A stretch of DNA of 64,000 nt from Microbacterium rhizosphaerae (GTDB taxonomy: Bacteria > Actinomycetota > Actinomycetes > Actinomycetales > Microbacteriaceae): contig NZ_CP139368.1 of assembly GCF_034120055.1 (NCBI RefSeq), forward strand, positions 3,720,001-3,784,000, read 5' to 3'. The notes beneath the pieces are model-generated. The model had not been told where the DNA came from, did no database searches, and saw only the letters and a program-made list of their open reading frames with translations. Below are positions 26,101 through 34,345 of the stretch, piece after piece. A program made the translations under genes and the position numbers. Numbering within the stretch: position 1 is the stretch's first letter; each line of letters starts with the position of its first letter.

Positions 26101-28188
26101 GTTCGCGGACAGGGCGTCGCACACAAGCGGTGTGCCGATGAACCCGGTCGAGATCTTGTAGCCGTTGCCGCGCACGAGCTCCGCCAGCCGGCCGGCAGCG
26201 TGCGCACGCGCCGGTTCACCGTCGACGAGGCCGAACTGCAGCGCCAGGGCATACGCGGTGGCGGAGTCCGACAGCAGGCGCCCCGACCCCGACACGTACT
26301 CCCGGTGGAACGCGCCCCGCACCTCCTCCGCGAGCCTGCCGTAGCGGGCGGCGTCTTCGACGCGGCCGAGGAGGGCCGCGGCATCCGCGACGATCCGCGA
26401 CGAACGGGCGAAATAGGCGGTCGCCACGATCTCCGGGTACGTCTGCGCGGCCTCAGGCCGGCCGGCGGGCGCCGTGGGGTCGAGCCAGTCGCCGAACTGG
26501 AATCCCTTCGACCAGATGCGGTCCTCGCCCGCTGCGGCGGCGACTTCGTCGACCCACGCAGCCATGCTGTCGAACTGGGCCTCCAGGATGCCGAGGTCGC
26601 CGTAGGCGCGGTAGATCGACCACGGGACCACGGTGGCGGCATCCGCCCATCCGGCCATCGGCCCCTGATACCCGGTCGTGATCGCCGGGACCACCATCGG
26701 CGTACCGCCGTACCGGCGCTGCTCGGCGGCGAGGTCGCGCAGCCAGGAGGTGAGGAACCCGGCCGAGTCGTAGAGGAACTCCGCGGTGGGCGCGAACACC
26801 TGCAGGTCGCCGGTCCAGCCGAGCCGCTCATCCCGTTGCGGGCAGTCGGTGGGCACGTCGACGAAGTTGCCGCGCATGCCCCACACGGCGTTCTCGTGCA
26901 GCCGGTTCACCAGCGGGTCGGAGGATGCGAACCAGCCGGTGCGATGCAGGTCCGAATGCAGGACCTCCGCGACGATGTCGTCCGGCTGGAGGTCTCCGAC
27001 CCACCCCGTGACCTCGGCGTAGCGGAAGCCGTGGAAGGTGAACCGCGGCGCCCACTCCTCGACCCCTTCCCCGCGAAGCGTGTACGAGTCGGTCGCCTTC
27101 GCACCGCGCAGTGGAGCGGTCGCCGGTTCGCCGTGCTCGAGCACCTCCGCATGGCGGAGGGCGATCGTCGTTCCCGCCTCCCCGCGGACGCGAATCCGAA
27201 GCCTGCCGACGAGGTTCTGGCCGAAGTCCAGAATCGTGGCACCGCTCGGGCTCGTCAGCACCTCTCTCGGGTGCAGCGTCTCGACGTGCCGGACGGGTGG
27301 GCCGTCGGGGGCCACCAGTTCCGCGCCCCCGAGGTCGCGCACCTCGACCGGCGTCCACGCGCCGTCGTCGAAGCCCGCCGCAGACCACTCGCGTTCGATG
27401 TTGCGAGCGTCGAAGTGCTCCCCGTTGTACAGATCGGCCGAGCTGATCGGACTCGCCGCCGACACCCATTCCGGTCCGGATGCCACGACCTGGCGCTCGC
27501 CGTCCGCGTACTCGACCTCGAGCTGCACCAGCACACCCAGGTCGGTTCCATAGAGCTCCCGGCGACCGTCCCACCCGAGGTAGCCCCGCCACCAGCCGTC
27601 ACCGAGCCACGCGCCCACCGCGTTCGCGCCGGGAGTCACGAGGTCGGTCACGTCGTAGGTCTGATAGCGCAGCCGACTCTCGTAGGCGGTCCAGCCCGGC
27701 GCCAGCTGCTGATCGCCGACCCGGGCGCCGTTCAGCTCCAGCTCGTACAGACCGTGCGCGGTCGCGTAGATGCGCGCGCGGCGGATCGCAGCATCCCGAA
27801 TCGTGAAGGTGCCGCGCACCAGCGGCGCCGCGATCCGCGAATCGCGGGGCCCCACCAGATCGGCCTGCCAGTCCGCTCGCTCCAGCAAGCCGGCCTCCAC
27901 CGTCGCCCAATCGCTCCACTCCGACATCGAGCCGTCTTCGCCCACGACACGCACCCGGAGCTCGCGCCGCTCGCGCGACGAGAGGGGCGCGAACGGCCAC
28001 GGCACGAGCACGGACTCGGGCCTGTCCACGACCGCCGTTCCTGCGGCCGCAGCTTCGATCTCGTACCGGGCCTGACGCCATCCTGCGGGTGCGTGGTCGA
28101 CGATCCAGCTCAGGCGGGGCGCAGACTCCCCGATGCCGAGGGCGCCGCGGTGGTGTTCGAAACGGATGGGGGTGACGGAGACGGTCAT
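23140..28188 (-). CDS. GH78-GH3 fusion: alpha-L-rhamnosidase joined to beta-glucosidase
   Basis: One uninterrupted frame of 1682 residues with GAAGG upstream and no signal peptide. Residues 1-~850 are a complete GH78 rhamnosidase (HGLYELELNGARVGDQQLAPG; VPTDCPQRDERLGWTGDLQ near 449; GFQFGDWLDP). Residues ~950-1600 are a complete GH3 beta-glucosidase: LVLVDGPHGVR, KHFAVNNQETDR, nucleophile Asp ~1162 in VVSDWGA, acid/base Glu ~1348 in QSEGFDRTHLDLPP, then an FnIII-like domain with YPFGHGLSYTGF. Related helical modules of about 65-80 residues follow each catalytic half. Together the activities would strip rhamnose and then glucose from rutinosides or neohesperidosides such as flavonoid glycosides, the naringinase reaction pair. 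Families are firm; the substrate is inferred. Third in distance from the promoter after MFS; 17-base gap. Confidence 0.9.
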   Translation of the reverse strand: MTVSVTPIRFEHHRGALGIGESAPRLSWIVDHAPAGWRQARYEIEAAAAGTAVVDRPESVLVPWPFAPLSSRERRELRVRVVGEDGSMSEWSDWATVEAGLLERADWQADLVGPRDSRIAAPLVRGTFTIRDAAIRRARIYATAHGLYELELNGARVGDQQLAPGWTAYESRLRYQTYDVTDLVTPGANAVGAWLGDGWWRGYLGWDGRRELYGTDLGVLVQLEVEYADGERQVVASGPEWVSAASPISSADLYNGEHFDARNIEREWSAAGFDDGAWTPVEVRDLGGAELVAPDGPPVRHVETLHPREVLTSPSGATILDFGQNLVGRLRIRVRGEAGTTIALRHAEVLEHGEPATAPLRGAKATDSYTLRGEGVEEWAPRFTFHGFRYAEVTGWVGDLQPDDIVAEVLHSDLHRTGWFASSDPLVNRLHENAVWGMRGNFVDVPTDCPQRDERLGWTGDLQVFAPTAEFLYDSAGFLTSWLRDLAAEQRRYGGTPMVVPAITTGYQGPMAGWADAATVVPWSIYRAYGDLGILEAQFDSMAAWVDEVAAAAGEDRIWSKGFQFGDWLDPTAPAGRPEAAQTYPEIVATAYFARSSRIVADAAALLGRVEDAARYGRLAEEVRGAFHREYVSGSGRLLSDSATAYALALQFGLVDGEPARAHAAGRLAELVRGNGYKISTGFIGTPLVCDALSANGHADVAYRLLLQTEAPSWLYTVTQGATTIWERWDSLLPDGTVNPSGMTSFNHYAFGSVADWLHRVVAGLAPAEPGYRRIRIAPQPPRRGVTSAAARLQTPYGEASVSWTLADVRMTLSATVPVGAVADVILPSGASVTVEHGAYEWSEPFEVDPVERPAVTVDTPMGALIDDAEAMSVFVGVVTKYVPEAAAHMSGGLNGRDDVTPRQIAGMMPHSDDFLADLERGFAAVTAGEPIPVDLFEAAPSPADDDLVDAAGMLSGRDFWSTREGDGIRSLVLVDGPHGVRRQTGTADNLGFNESLPATCFPPGAGLGSTWNPALIREVGEALGCEARALDVDVLLGPAINIKRSPLGGRTFEYFSEDPLLTGILATGYVQGVQSTGVGTSLKHFAVNNQETDRMRVSAEVDDRALREIYLPAFERVVTQAHPTTVMSAYNAINGVFASENEWLLTDLLRGEWGFDGLVVSDWGAIKDRVEALRAGLDLEMPGTGDAGRDAIVDAVRDGRIDRGLVDRSLERLRALADRTRPSAADPSFDEDAHHALARRAAGEAIVLLRNERGTLPLRAGQRVAVLGELAATPQYQGGGSSHVNPTRLDIPLEQLRRVLADVSYAPGYSTDPSADHTALLGAARAAAEEADVAVVFVGLYEKDQSEGFDRTHLDLPPQHVALIQSVAAVAQRTVVVLSNGGVVSLEPWHDSVDAIVEGWALGQAVGSAIADVLTGAVNPSGRLAESIPFRLQDTPSYLTFPGENEIVRYSEGVFVGYRWYTTAESPVRYPFGHGLSYTGFTQELEVEASGPDSARARVIVRNTGHVGGAEVVQVYVAPAASPVRRPARELAGFAKVELEPGESTVIEIPLDRRAFAYWDVAKGRWRVEPGTYRVELGRSSVEISASADLPLEGDIDSPEPLTLDSTVGSWFGHPLVGPALMQAMMAGASEEQLAAASENENMLKMVESMPMGQFARFPGVEIPDEALEQLIELSRVGSPG
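23143..23382 (-). repeat. C-terminal helical module of fusion protein (copy 2)
   Basis: Encodes residues ~1603-1682 of the GH78-GH3 fusion: LTLDSTVGSWFGHPLVGPAL, then MMAGASEEQLAAAS and MVESMPMGQFARFPG. It resembles the segment after the GH78 half (VTVDTPMGALIDDAEAMSVF, then GRDDVTPRQIAGMMP), suggesting an internal duplication of a small helical, probably oligomerising, module. Confidence 0.5.
25440..25625 (-). repeat. Linker helical module of fusion protein (copy 1)
   Basis: Encodes residues ~855-916 between the GH78 and GH3 halves. Pattern TvDTpMGaLidda...MsvFvGVVtkyvpEA followed by GLNGRDDVTPRQIAGMMP parallels the C-terminal module. Similarity is seen by eye and is weak in places. Confidence 0.45.
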
Positions 28189-28205
28189 GACGAGCCTTCG
28201 TGGAA

Positions 28206-29549
28206 TCAGCGGACGGAGCGGATGCGGAGGATGACGAGACCACCGAGAAGGACCAGGGCCGCGGCGACGAGGAAGAGCAGCGTGTAGTTCTTCTGGCCTC
28301 CGGTGACCCCGATGAGAAGGATCGCCGACGCGACCAGCGGGGCGACCGACTGCGGGATGGAGGTGGCGAAGCCGGTGATGCCCATGAAGCGGCCCGCGTC
28401 GGTGTCCTTCTCCGGCAGGACGTCCAGCAGCAGGGCCTGGTCCACGGCGGCGAAGAGTCCGATTCCGACCGACACCACGAGGGACCCGGTGACGAGGAGG
28501 GGCAGCGAGGTGGAGAGGGCCATGGTCGTCATGCCCGCGGCCATGACGGCACCGCCGAGCACGAGGAAGACGCGGCGCCTGCGGAGCCGGTCGGAGAGGA
28601 AGCCGCCGCCGATCGCGCCCACGGTCGTGGCGAGCACGCCGATCCCCCCGAGAGCGGCGATGACGCCGGCCACCTTGTCGACGGTGACGCCCAGGCGCTC
28701 GGCGAAGAAGAAGGCCGTGAAGGTCGTGTTCAGCGTCAGACCGAAATAGAACAGGAAGCGCCCGAGCCAGTTCCAGGAGAAGTCCGGGAAGCGCGACGGC
28801 TTGTAGACGTACTTGCGCAGAAGCCGTCCGAGCGTCAGCTGGTCCTTCGGCAGCCCGCGGCTGTCGTCCTCGTGCACGAGAGTCACGAACAGCGTCACCA
28901 GGACGACACCCACGGCGCCGGGGACGAGGAAGAGCAGGAGAGCATCAGAGGTGAAGAACTGTGCGATCACGACACCGAACACGGGTGCGATCTGCGTTGC
29001 GAAGCCGGTCAGGCCGCCGACCTTGCCGCGCTGCGACTCCGGGAGCCGATCCGCGGTGGAGATCTGCAGGTTGCTCAGCACGGTGCCCCATCCCCACTGC
29101 GCGAGGACCCACCCGACCCCGAGCAGCAGGACGGACGGGGCGACAGCCATCCACACCAGGGAGATCACGCCGACGACCATGCCGCCGATCATGAACGGGC
29201 GGCGACGGCCGATGCGGGTGCGCGTGCGGTCGCTCCACACCCCCATGAAGGGGGAGCTCAGCATCACGAACAGCGCGCCGGCGCCGGTGATGTAGCCGAG
29301 GTACTCCGCGTGGCCGGGCGCGAGACCCTGGACGCGGATCGCGAGCGAGATCGCGATGGGGGTGATGAAGGCCATGAAGACGCCGAACTGCGCCAGGACC
29401 ATGAACCAGATGTAGCGGGCACCGACCTTCGGCAGGTCTGCGCCGGGATGCTCGGCGAGCTCCTCGAGAGTGGTGGCGTCGACGACCGGCATCGGAACGG
29501 CGGCGGGACGCGGGGTGACGAGCGGTTCGTCGTTGCTCGGGGTCGGCAT
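28206..29549 (-). CDS. MFS sugar/glycoside transporter
   Basis: 447 residues with twelve predicted membrane helices. The motif between helices 2 and 3 reads GVWSDRTRTRIGRRRPF, the classical MFS loop, and is repeated as GGFLSDRLRRRRVF in the second half. The pattern (FITPIAISLAIRVQGL, GRRRPFMIGG) is like sucrose/glycoside:cation symporters. It is the first gene of the rhamnoside operon and probably imports a rhamnosyl-glycoside for the cytoplasmic GH78-GH3 enzyme. Divergent from the LacI gene at 29652, with two operators in the shared promoter region. Confidence 0.87.
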   Translation of the reverse strand: MPTPSNDEPLVTPRPAAVPMPVVDATTLEELAEHPGADLPKVGARYIWFMVLAQFGVFMAFITPIAISLAIRVQGLAPGHAEYLGYITGAGALFVMLSSPFMGVWSDRTRTRIGRRRPFMIGGMVVGVISLVWMAVAPSVLLLGVGWVLAQWGWGTVLSNLQISTADRLPESQRGKVGGLTGFATQIAPVFGVVIAQFFTSDALLLFLVPGAVGVVLVTLFVTLVHEDDSRGLPKDQLTLGRLLRKYVYKPSRFPDFSWNWLGRFLFYFGLTLNTTFTAFFFAERLGVTVDKVAGVIAALGGIGVLATTVGAIGGGFLSDRLRRRRVFLVLGGAVMAAGMTTMALSTSLPLLVTGSLVVSVGIGLFAAVDQALLLDVLPEKDTDAGRFMGITGFATSIPQSVAPLVASAILLIGVTGGQKNYTLLFLVAAALVLLGGLVILRIRSVR

Positions 29550-29578
29550 ACGGGGACTCCATTGTCGTATCGGGTACG

Positions 29579-29592
29579 CTAGCGCGTGCTAG
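29579..29592. promoter_or_regulatory. LacI-type operator, rhamnoside set, site 1
   Basis: Perfect-armed palindrome CTAGC-GCGT-GCTAG, 30 bases upstream of the MFS start, in the divergent promoter region. Confidence 0.72.
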
Positions 29593-29621
29593 TGAATGAA
29601 GAGGATGCTACGGTATGGTCA

Positions 29622-29635
29622 CTAGCGCGCGCAAG
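29622..29635. promoter_or_regulatory. LacI-type operator, rhamnoside set, site 2
   Basis: CTAGC-GCGC-GCAAG, one mismatch per arm pair relative to site 1, 43 bases (about four helical turns) from it and 17 bases before the LacI start, suggesting autoregulation. Confidence 0.65.
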
Positions 29636-29651
29636 TCATGGGGAGAATCGG

Positions 29652-30644
29652 ATGCCGGCAGCGACCGTCAAGAGGGTTACCGCCGCGGATGTCGCGCGCT
29701 CGCTCGGCCTGTCTCGGGCAACGGTCGGCTTCGTCCTCAATGACACTCCCGGGCAGACGATCCCCGAGGCCACCCGCCAGCGGGTGCTCGCGGAGGCCAA
29801 GCGCCTGGGCTACCGCGCGAACACGGCCGCGCGAGCGCTCGCCAGCGGCCGGAGTCGCATCATCCTGCTGGTGCTGCCGGACTGGCCGCTCGACTACAGC
29901 ATGCGCAGCCACCTCGACGAGGCATCGCTCGCACTGGACGAGGCCGGATACTCCCTCGTGACCATGACTCCCCACCCCGGCGGTCAGGCGCAGCCGCTGT
30001 GGGAGACGCTCCGGCCCGACGTGGTCATCGGCATGACCCCGTTCGATGCCGGTCGGCTCGAGGACATGCGCGCCAGCGGCGTGCAGCACATCATCCCGCC
30101 CACCGCCGCGGGTGAGTCCGGGTCGTCAGGAGAACTCGGCTACGCGGAGGGTCCGCGTCTTCAGATCGAGCATCTCCTCGAACGCGGCCGCACCCGACTC
30201 GCTTTCGCCGGCTCCCCCGACCCGCGCGTCGCCGACCTCGTCGATCAACGGCGGGCGCTGGCATCCCGCACACTCGCCGACCACGCGGACACCGCCTTCG
30301 TCGCGGATGCTGCCCTCACCGAGCAGAACGCTCTGGCCATCGTCGCCGAATGGGCGAGCATCGGAGTCGACGGCGTCGTCGGCTACAACGACGACATCGC
30401 AGCCCTCGTTCTGGGCGCCGCGCTGCGTACCGGCATCCGCGTCCCGGACCAGCTCGCGATCGTCGGCCACGACGACACGCCGGTGGCCCGGCTCCTCGTC
30501 CCATCCCTCTCGAGCGTGCGCATCGACAGCGCCGGACTCGGCCGCTATCTGGCCGACCTCGCATTGAGCGCTGCGACCGGCTCACCCCCGCCCTCGGCGG
30601 GCCCGGAGACCGACGCCCACCTCGTCGTCCGCGAGACGAGCTGA
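29652..30644 (+). CDS. LacI-family repressor of the rhamnoside operon
   Basis: 330 residues from the ATG at 29652 with GGGGAGA upstream; an in-frame upstream start at 29586 lies inside the operator region. Helix-turn-helix TAADVARSLGLSRATVGFVLN, then sensor domain (IILLVLPDWPLDYS, LAIVGHDDTPVARLLVPSLS). The substitution of TVGF for the usual TVSR in the recognition helix is worth noting and fits an operator different from the other sets. It is divergent from the MFS-GH78-GH3-esterase-GH78 operon and almost certainly controls it. Confidence 0.9.
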   Translation: MPAATVKRVTAADVARSLGLSRATVGFVLNDTPGQTIPEATRQRVLAEAKRLGYRANTAARALASGRSRIILLVLPDWPLDYSMRSHLDEASLALDEAGYSLVTMTPHPGGQAQPLWETLRPDVVIGMTPFDAGRLEDMRASGVQHIIPPTAAGESGSSGELGYAEGPRLQIEHLLERGRTRLAFAGSPDPRVADLVDQRRALASRTLADHADTAFVADAALTEQNALAIVAEWASIGVDGVVGYNDDIAALVLGAALRTGIRVPDQLAIVGHDDTPVARLLVPSLSSVRIDSAGLGRYLADLALSAATGSPPPSAGPETDAHLVVRETS

Positions 30645-30662
30645 CGCCGACCTGGGATTCAT

Positions 30663-30745
30663 GTGGCGGAGACGGAGGGATTCGAACTCTTCTGCAGAAC
30701 GCCGGACTGGATGCGGTTGACCGCCAGTTCATTGATTTCACGCGG
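30663..30745 (+). repeat. tRNA-Ser 3'-end att-like direct repeat, copy 1
   Basis: Begins GTGGCGGAGACGGAGGGATT and ends ATTGATTTCACGCGG. On the minus strand the start reads as a tRNA 3' end: TTCGAATCCCTCC, CGTCTCC and GCCA, i.e. T arm, acceptor strand, discriminator and CCA. Copies at 36621 and 49150 have the same orientation. No matching 5' half (GGAGACG) lies within tRNA distance, so this is an integration scar rather than a working tRNA. Confidence 0.65.
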
Positions 30746-31029
30746 GCTCGTGAGCACCATGAGTCGCGTTCGCGTGCGTTTGGTGAGGCTCGCTCAGACT
30801 GGTTTCTGTTCGTTCGCCCCAAAGCGCTCCCCCGGACGAGGCCCCCGTCCGCGTCGATCTCGCAGACATCGTCACCCGCCAGACCGCGGCGCCTCCGCTC
30901 GCGCCGATCGTCTCGACCGCGAAACCCAGCTTCTGGCCGCGGGCGACGCCGGAACCGCATCTCGCGCGAGGGTCTCCGCGACGCGGCCGATTTCCTGCGA
31001 CGCCCCGCGACAAGGCGAGCCCAGACGGC
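30746..31029. other. Gene-poor stretch beside att-like repeat
   Basis: No gene with a convincing start and family. The minus strand just upstream of the repeat reads TSPREINELAVNRI then QKSSNPSVSA, which resembles the corresponding frames at the other two repeats and may be the end of a decayed protein. No clear terminator was found for the permease ending at 31030. Confidence 0.35.
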
Positions 31030-31980
31030 CTATCCCTTGGTGCCGCCGGCGAACATGCCGGCGACGAGGGAGCGTTGGGCGAAGAGGAACAGGACGAGGA
31101 CGGGGATGACCGACAGCAGGATGGCGAGCGCGAGTTCGGGTGATTCGATCCCCAGGTTCGCCGTGCCGCCGGGGTTGAACGTCGCGGACGAGGCCATGAG
31201 CTGGCTGAGTCCCACCTGGATGGGCTGCTGCGTGCTGACCGGCATGACGAGGTAGGGGAGGAAGAAGTTCTGCCAGTTGGCGACGAAGCTGAAGAAGGCG
31301 ACCAGGGCGATGATGGGGCGGGCGAGCGGGAGGGCGATGCGGAAGAAGATCTGCACCTCGGTGGCACCATCGATACGGGCCGCCTCGAGCATGGAGCGCT
31401 GCAGGCTGGTGGAGAAGTAGATGTAGGTGAGGTACACGCCGAACGGGAAGAACGCGAACGGGAGGATCAGCGCCAGAGGGGTACCGATCAGTCTCATTGC
31501 GTTCAGCTCGAGGAACAGCGGGATGACGAGGGTGGTCGCCGGCATGATCATCACGATCAGCGTCACCATCAGCAGCAGCTTGCGCCCCCGGAATCGGGTG
31601 AGCGCGAGCCCGTATCCTGCTGGGACACTGCAGATCAGCGACAGGGCGAGTCCGCCGAATGCGTACAGGGCGGAGTTGCCGAACCACTGATAGATGATTC
31701 CGCCCTGGAAGGCGGCGAGGTGCTGCCAGGCCTGGCCGACGGCGGCGAACGATCCGAAGCTGAACGGGAAGGTGTGCTCCAGGTCGTATGCGGTCTTCGT
31801 GGGTGCGAGCAGCAGCCACACCATCGGCAGCGCGAAGAACACGGCGAAGGCGATCAGGGCCAACCAGACCAGGACCCCTCCGGGCGAGAGGCGGCGGCGG
31901 CGAACGGCGGATATGACGGACCAGCGGCGCGCAGAGTCATCCGTCCGACCGGCCGTGATCAGGGTGCGCGTCTCGCTCAT
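31030..31980 (-). CDS. ABC sugar importer permease, MalG type
   Basis: 316 residues from the ATG at 31980, overlapping the upstream stop by one base (TGATG). Six membrane helices begin at VLVWLALIAFAVFFALPMVW; EAA loop EAARIDGATEVQIFFRIALP; MalG-like C-terminus AQRSLVAGMFAGGTKG. A longer open frame to 33135 exists but would cross the neighbouring permease gene. Last gene of the operon with the enolase-superfamily gene, binding protein and MalF-type permease. No cognate ATPase is present. Confidence 0.91.
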   Translation of the reverse strand: MSETRTLITAGRTDDSARRWSVISAVRRRRLSPGGVLVWLALIAFAVFFALPMVWLLLAPTKTAYDLEHTFPFSFGSFAAVGQAWQHLAAFQGGIIYQWFGNSALYAFGGLALSLICSVPAGYGLALTRFRGRKLLLMVTLIVMIMPATTLVIPLFLELNAMRLIGTPLALILPFAFFPFGVYLTYIYFSTSLQRSMLEAARIDGATEVQIFFRIALPLARPIIALVAFFSFVANWQNFFLPYLVMPVSTQQPIQVGLSQLMASSATFNPGGTANLGIESPELALAILLSVIPVLVLFLFAQRSLVAGMFAGGTKG

Positions 31981-32891
31981 CAGTCTTCCGCCTCCACGGT
32001 GAACAGCCCGGAACGGGTGACCAGCAGCACCGCGACGACCAGCCCGACGGCGAGCAGCAGCACAGAGAGTGCGGCCGCGGCGTTCGCGTTCGACATCGGT
32101 CCGAACGCGAACTGGTAGGCGAGCTGGTTGGGCGACCACGTGATGTCCACCTGCTTGCTGGCGACGCCCAGCATCTGCGGCTCGACGAAGATCTGCGTGC
32201 CCGCGGCGAACGCGAGGATCACCATGTACACGATCCACTGCCGGATCATGGGGATCTGGATGTGCCATGCGAGCTGCCACGAGGACGCGCCGTCGATCCT
32301 GGCGGCCTCCATGACTTCGTCGGAGATGTTGTTCACGGCGCCGTACATGATGATGATCCAGCCACCCGCGCCGACCCAGAACGCCATCACAGTGAAGATG
32401 GCGGGCAGGTTCTGCGGCTGCACGATCGTGCCGAAATCCGTCCAGCCGATCGCGTGCAGCAGCGGGGCGACCGGGCTCACCTGCGGCGAGAGCATGAACA
32501 TCCACACCAGAGCACTGGCTACCCCGGCGAGGGCGCCTGGCAGGTAGAAGAGGAACCGCCAGAAGACCGACATCCGCTGGTTCACGCGGTTGCGCAGGAT
32601 CAGCGCCAGTCCGACGGCGAACACAACGATCGCGGTCAGCCACAGGGCGATGTAGGCGCCCAGGTTCGCCATGGAGCGCGCGAACCGGAAGTCGGTGACC
32701 ACGACCATGAACTGCCCGAGCCCGGTGAACTGCCACTGATCGTTCGTGAACGCGAGTGCCAGGGCGTAGACGGTGGGGACGACCCCGAATGCGACCAGCA
32801 GGATGGTGTATCCGGCGACGAACAGGTAGCCGGCCTTGTTGCTGCGCTCGGGCGAGAGCGAGCGCTTCGCCGACTGCGCGTGTGTGCTCAC
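31980..32891 (-). CDS. ABC sugar importer permease, MalF type
   Basis: 303 residues from GTG. Six membrane helices start at GYLFVAGYTILLVAFGVVPT; EAA loop EAARIDGASSWQLAWHIQIP. It pairs with the MalG-type subunit downstream, with which it overlaps by one base, and with the lipoprotein at 32973-34313. Confidence 0.91.
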   Translation of the reverse strand: MSTHAQSAKRSLSPERSNKAGYLFVAGYTILLVAFGVVPTVYALALAFTNDQWQFTGLGQFMVVVTDFRFARSMANLGAYIALWLTAIVVFAVGLALILRNRVNQRMSVFWRFLFYLPGALAGVASALVWMFMLSPQVSPVAPLLHAIGWTDFGTIVQPQNLPAIFTVMAFWVGAGGWIIIMYGAVNNISDEVMEAARIDGASSWQLAWHIQIPMIRQWIVYMVILAFAAGTQIFVEPQMLGVASKQVDITWSPNQLAYQFAFGPMSNANAAAALSVLLLAVGLVVAVLLVTRSGLFTVEAED

Positions 32892-32972
32892 GGGTGCAGG
32901 CCTCTCTGATCAGGAGCGGTGCGTCCGTGCGAGGCGGTGACGCCGTCTCGCACGGACGCATCCACGGTGCCG

Positions 32973-34313
32973 CTACTGCACGACCTTGTAGCCGGCTGCC
33001 TTCGCGGTGTTCGTGATCTCCGTCTGCCAGTCCGGCAGCAGCGACGTCACGCTCTTGCCCGCGTTGATGCCGGTGAGGATGACGTTCTTGAACGGATCCT
33101 GGTCGGAGAAGGTCGCGAACGCCCAGCCCTTCCACACCTGGTCAGCCGCCGTCTGCAGCGGCGCCTTGACGTCGGTCGCGAAGTACGCGATGTTCTCCGG
33201 GTTGGTCAGCCAGGCTGTCGCCGCCGCCTTGTTCGCCGGGTACGTGGGCGCCGACTTCTGGAAGCCGGCGTCACTGGTCGCCCAGGTGACGAGATCCGTC
33301 GCCGCTTTCAGGTTCTTCGAGTGCGAGGAGACCATCCAGACTCCGCCGCCGACGTTCCCGTTCGACGCCGTCGACTCCCCGGCCCACTGCGGCTGGTCGG
33401 CGACGCCGATCCGGCCCGCGGGAGTCTTGTAAGTCGCGTCGAACAAGTACTTGCCGAACCATGACGGCCCGACTGCCATCAGCACCTTCGACCCGTCCAG
33501 ACCCTTCTCGAAGTAGCTCTGCTTGCCCATGACTCCTGCGTCGAGCAGGGTGTCCAGCAGCTTCGCCATCTTCGTGCACTCCGGGGTCGACGTGTTGACC
33601 TTCAGGGTGTCGGGCTTGTCCGTCGTCTCCTGGGCCGGGCAGCGGCTCGCCCAGAAGTACACATCGAGCGCGTTCGGGTCGCCGAACTGGCCGACGAGAT
33701 ACCCGGGGTGCTCCTTGGCGACCTTCAAGCCCAGCGCCTGGAAGTCCTCCCAGGTCTTCGGGACGGCGTATCCCCACTGGTCGAACAGTGTCTTGTTGTA
33801 CCAGGTCACCGTCTGTGCGAGGTCGTTGCGCAGACAGTATGTGTTCCCGTTCGACTGACATGGAGCAAGCGACCCCGTTGCCCATCCGTCGAGCGTCGAC
33901 TGCGGGATGAGCTTCTGGTTGAGAGGCGCGGCATACGGCTGCGCCCCGCTGCCGCTGGACTTCGACGCCCACGCCACATCATTCGTCGCCGGCGAGAACA
34001 CCACATCCGGCCACCCGGATCCGGACTTGTCGTACAGCGACATCTTGGCCTGCAGCCCCGTGCCGTCGAAGGTTTCCACCGTCAGCTTCACATCCGGGTG
34101 CGCCTTCTGATACGCCTCGACCGCGGCCTGCCGCGTCGGATCGACGAGGACGTTCAACGCCGCCTTCCCGTCCTGCGCGACCGGCGTGAAGCCGCTGACA
34201 TCGCTCGCCTTCGTGGGCGTGACGCTCGCGCAGCCGGCGAGAACGACGAGCGCGCTGATTGCTGCGAGCACGGTTGCCCCCTGACGGAGACAACGCTTCT
34301 GTGGGAGGTGCAT
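32973..34313 (-). CDS. ABC importer sugar-binding lipoprotein
   Basis: 446 residues. Signal peptide ends in the lipobox VLAGC. Type 1 solute-binding features include VEAYQKAHPDVKLTV, GWPDVVFSPATNDV and TWYNKTLFDQWGY. It is followed by its two permeases. The upstream neighbour is an enolase-superfamily sugar-acid enzyme, suggesting that the ligand is a sugar acid or a sugar oxidised after uptake. Confidence 0.88.
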   Translation of the reverse strand: MHLPQKRCLRQGATVLAAISALVVLAGCASVTPTKASDVSGFTPVAQDGKAALNVLVDPTRQAAVEAYQKAHPDVKLTVETFDGTGLQAKMSLYDKSGSGWPDVVFSPATNDVAWASKSSGSGAQPYAAPLNQKLIPQSTLDGWATGSLAPCQSNGNTYCLRNDLAQTVTWYNKTLFDQWGYAVPKTWEDFQALGLKVAKEHPGYLVGQFGDPNALDVYFWASRCPAQETTDKPDTLKVNTSTPECTKMAKLLDTLLDAGVMGKQSYFEKGLDGSKVLMAVGPSWFGKYLFDATYKTPAGRIGVADQPQWAGESTASNGNVGGGVWMVSSHSKNLKAATDLVTWATSDAGFQKSAPTYPANKAAATAWLTNPENIAYFATDVKAPLQTAADQVWKGWAFATFSDQDPFKNVILTGINAGKSVTSLLPDWQTEITNTAKAAGYKVVQ

Positions 34314-34345
34314 GATTGCCTTTCTTGATGACTGCCGGGCTGCGC

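Noticed and set aside
25252..28287. A 1011-codon open frame on the plus strand
   Set aside because: It lies fully opposite the GH78-GH3 fusion gene, is rich in Arg/Gly/Val without any domain, and is the usual antisense shadow of high-GC coding sequence.
30663..30745. Functional tRNA gene
   Set aside because: Only the 3' half (T arm, acceptor strand, CCA) is present at this and the two related sites; no GGAGACG 5' strand or anticodon arm lies within 100 bases.
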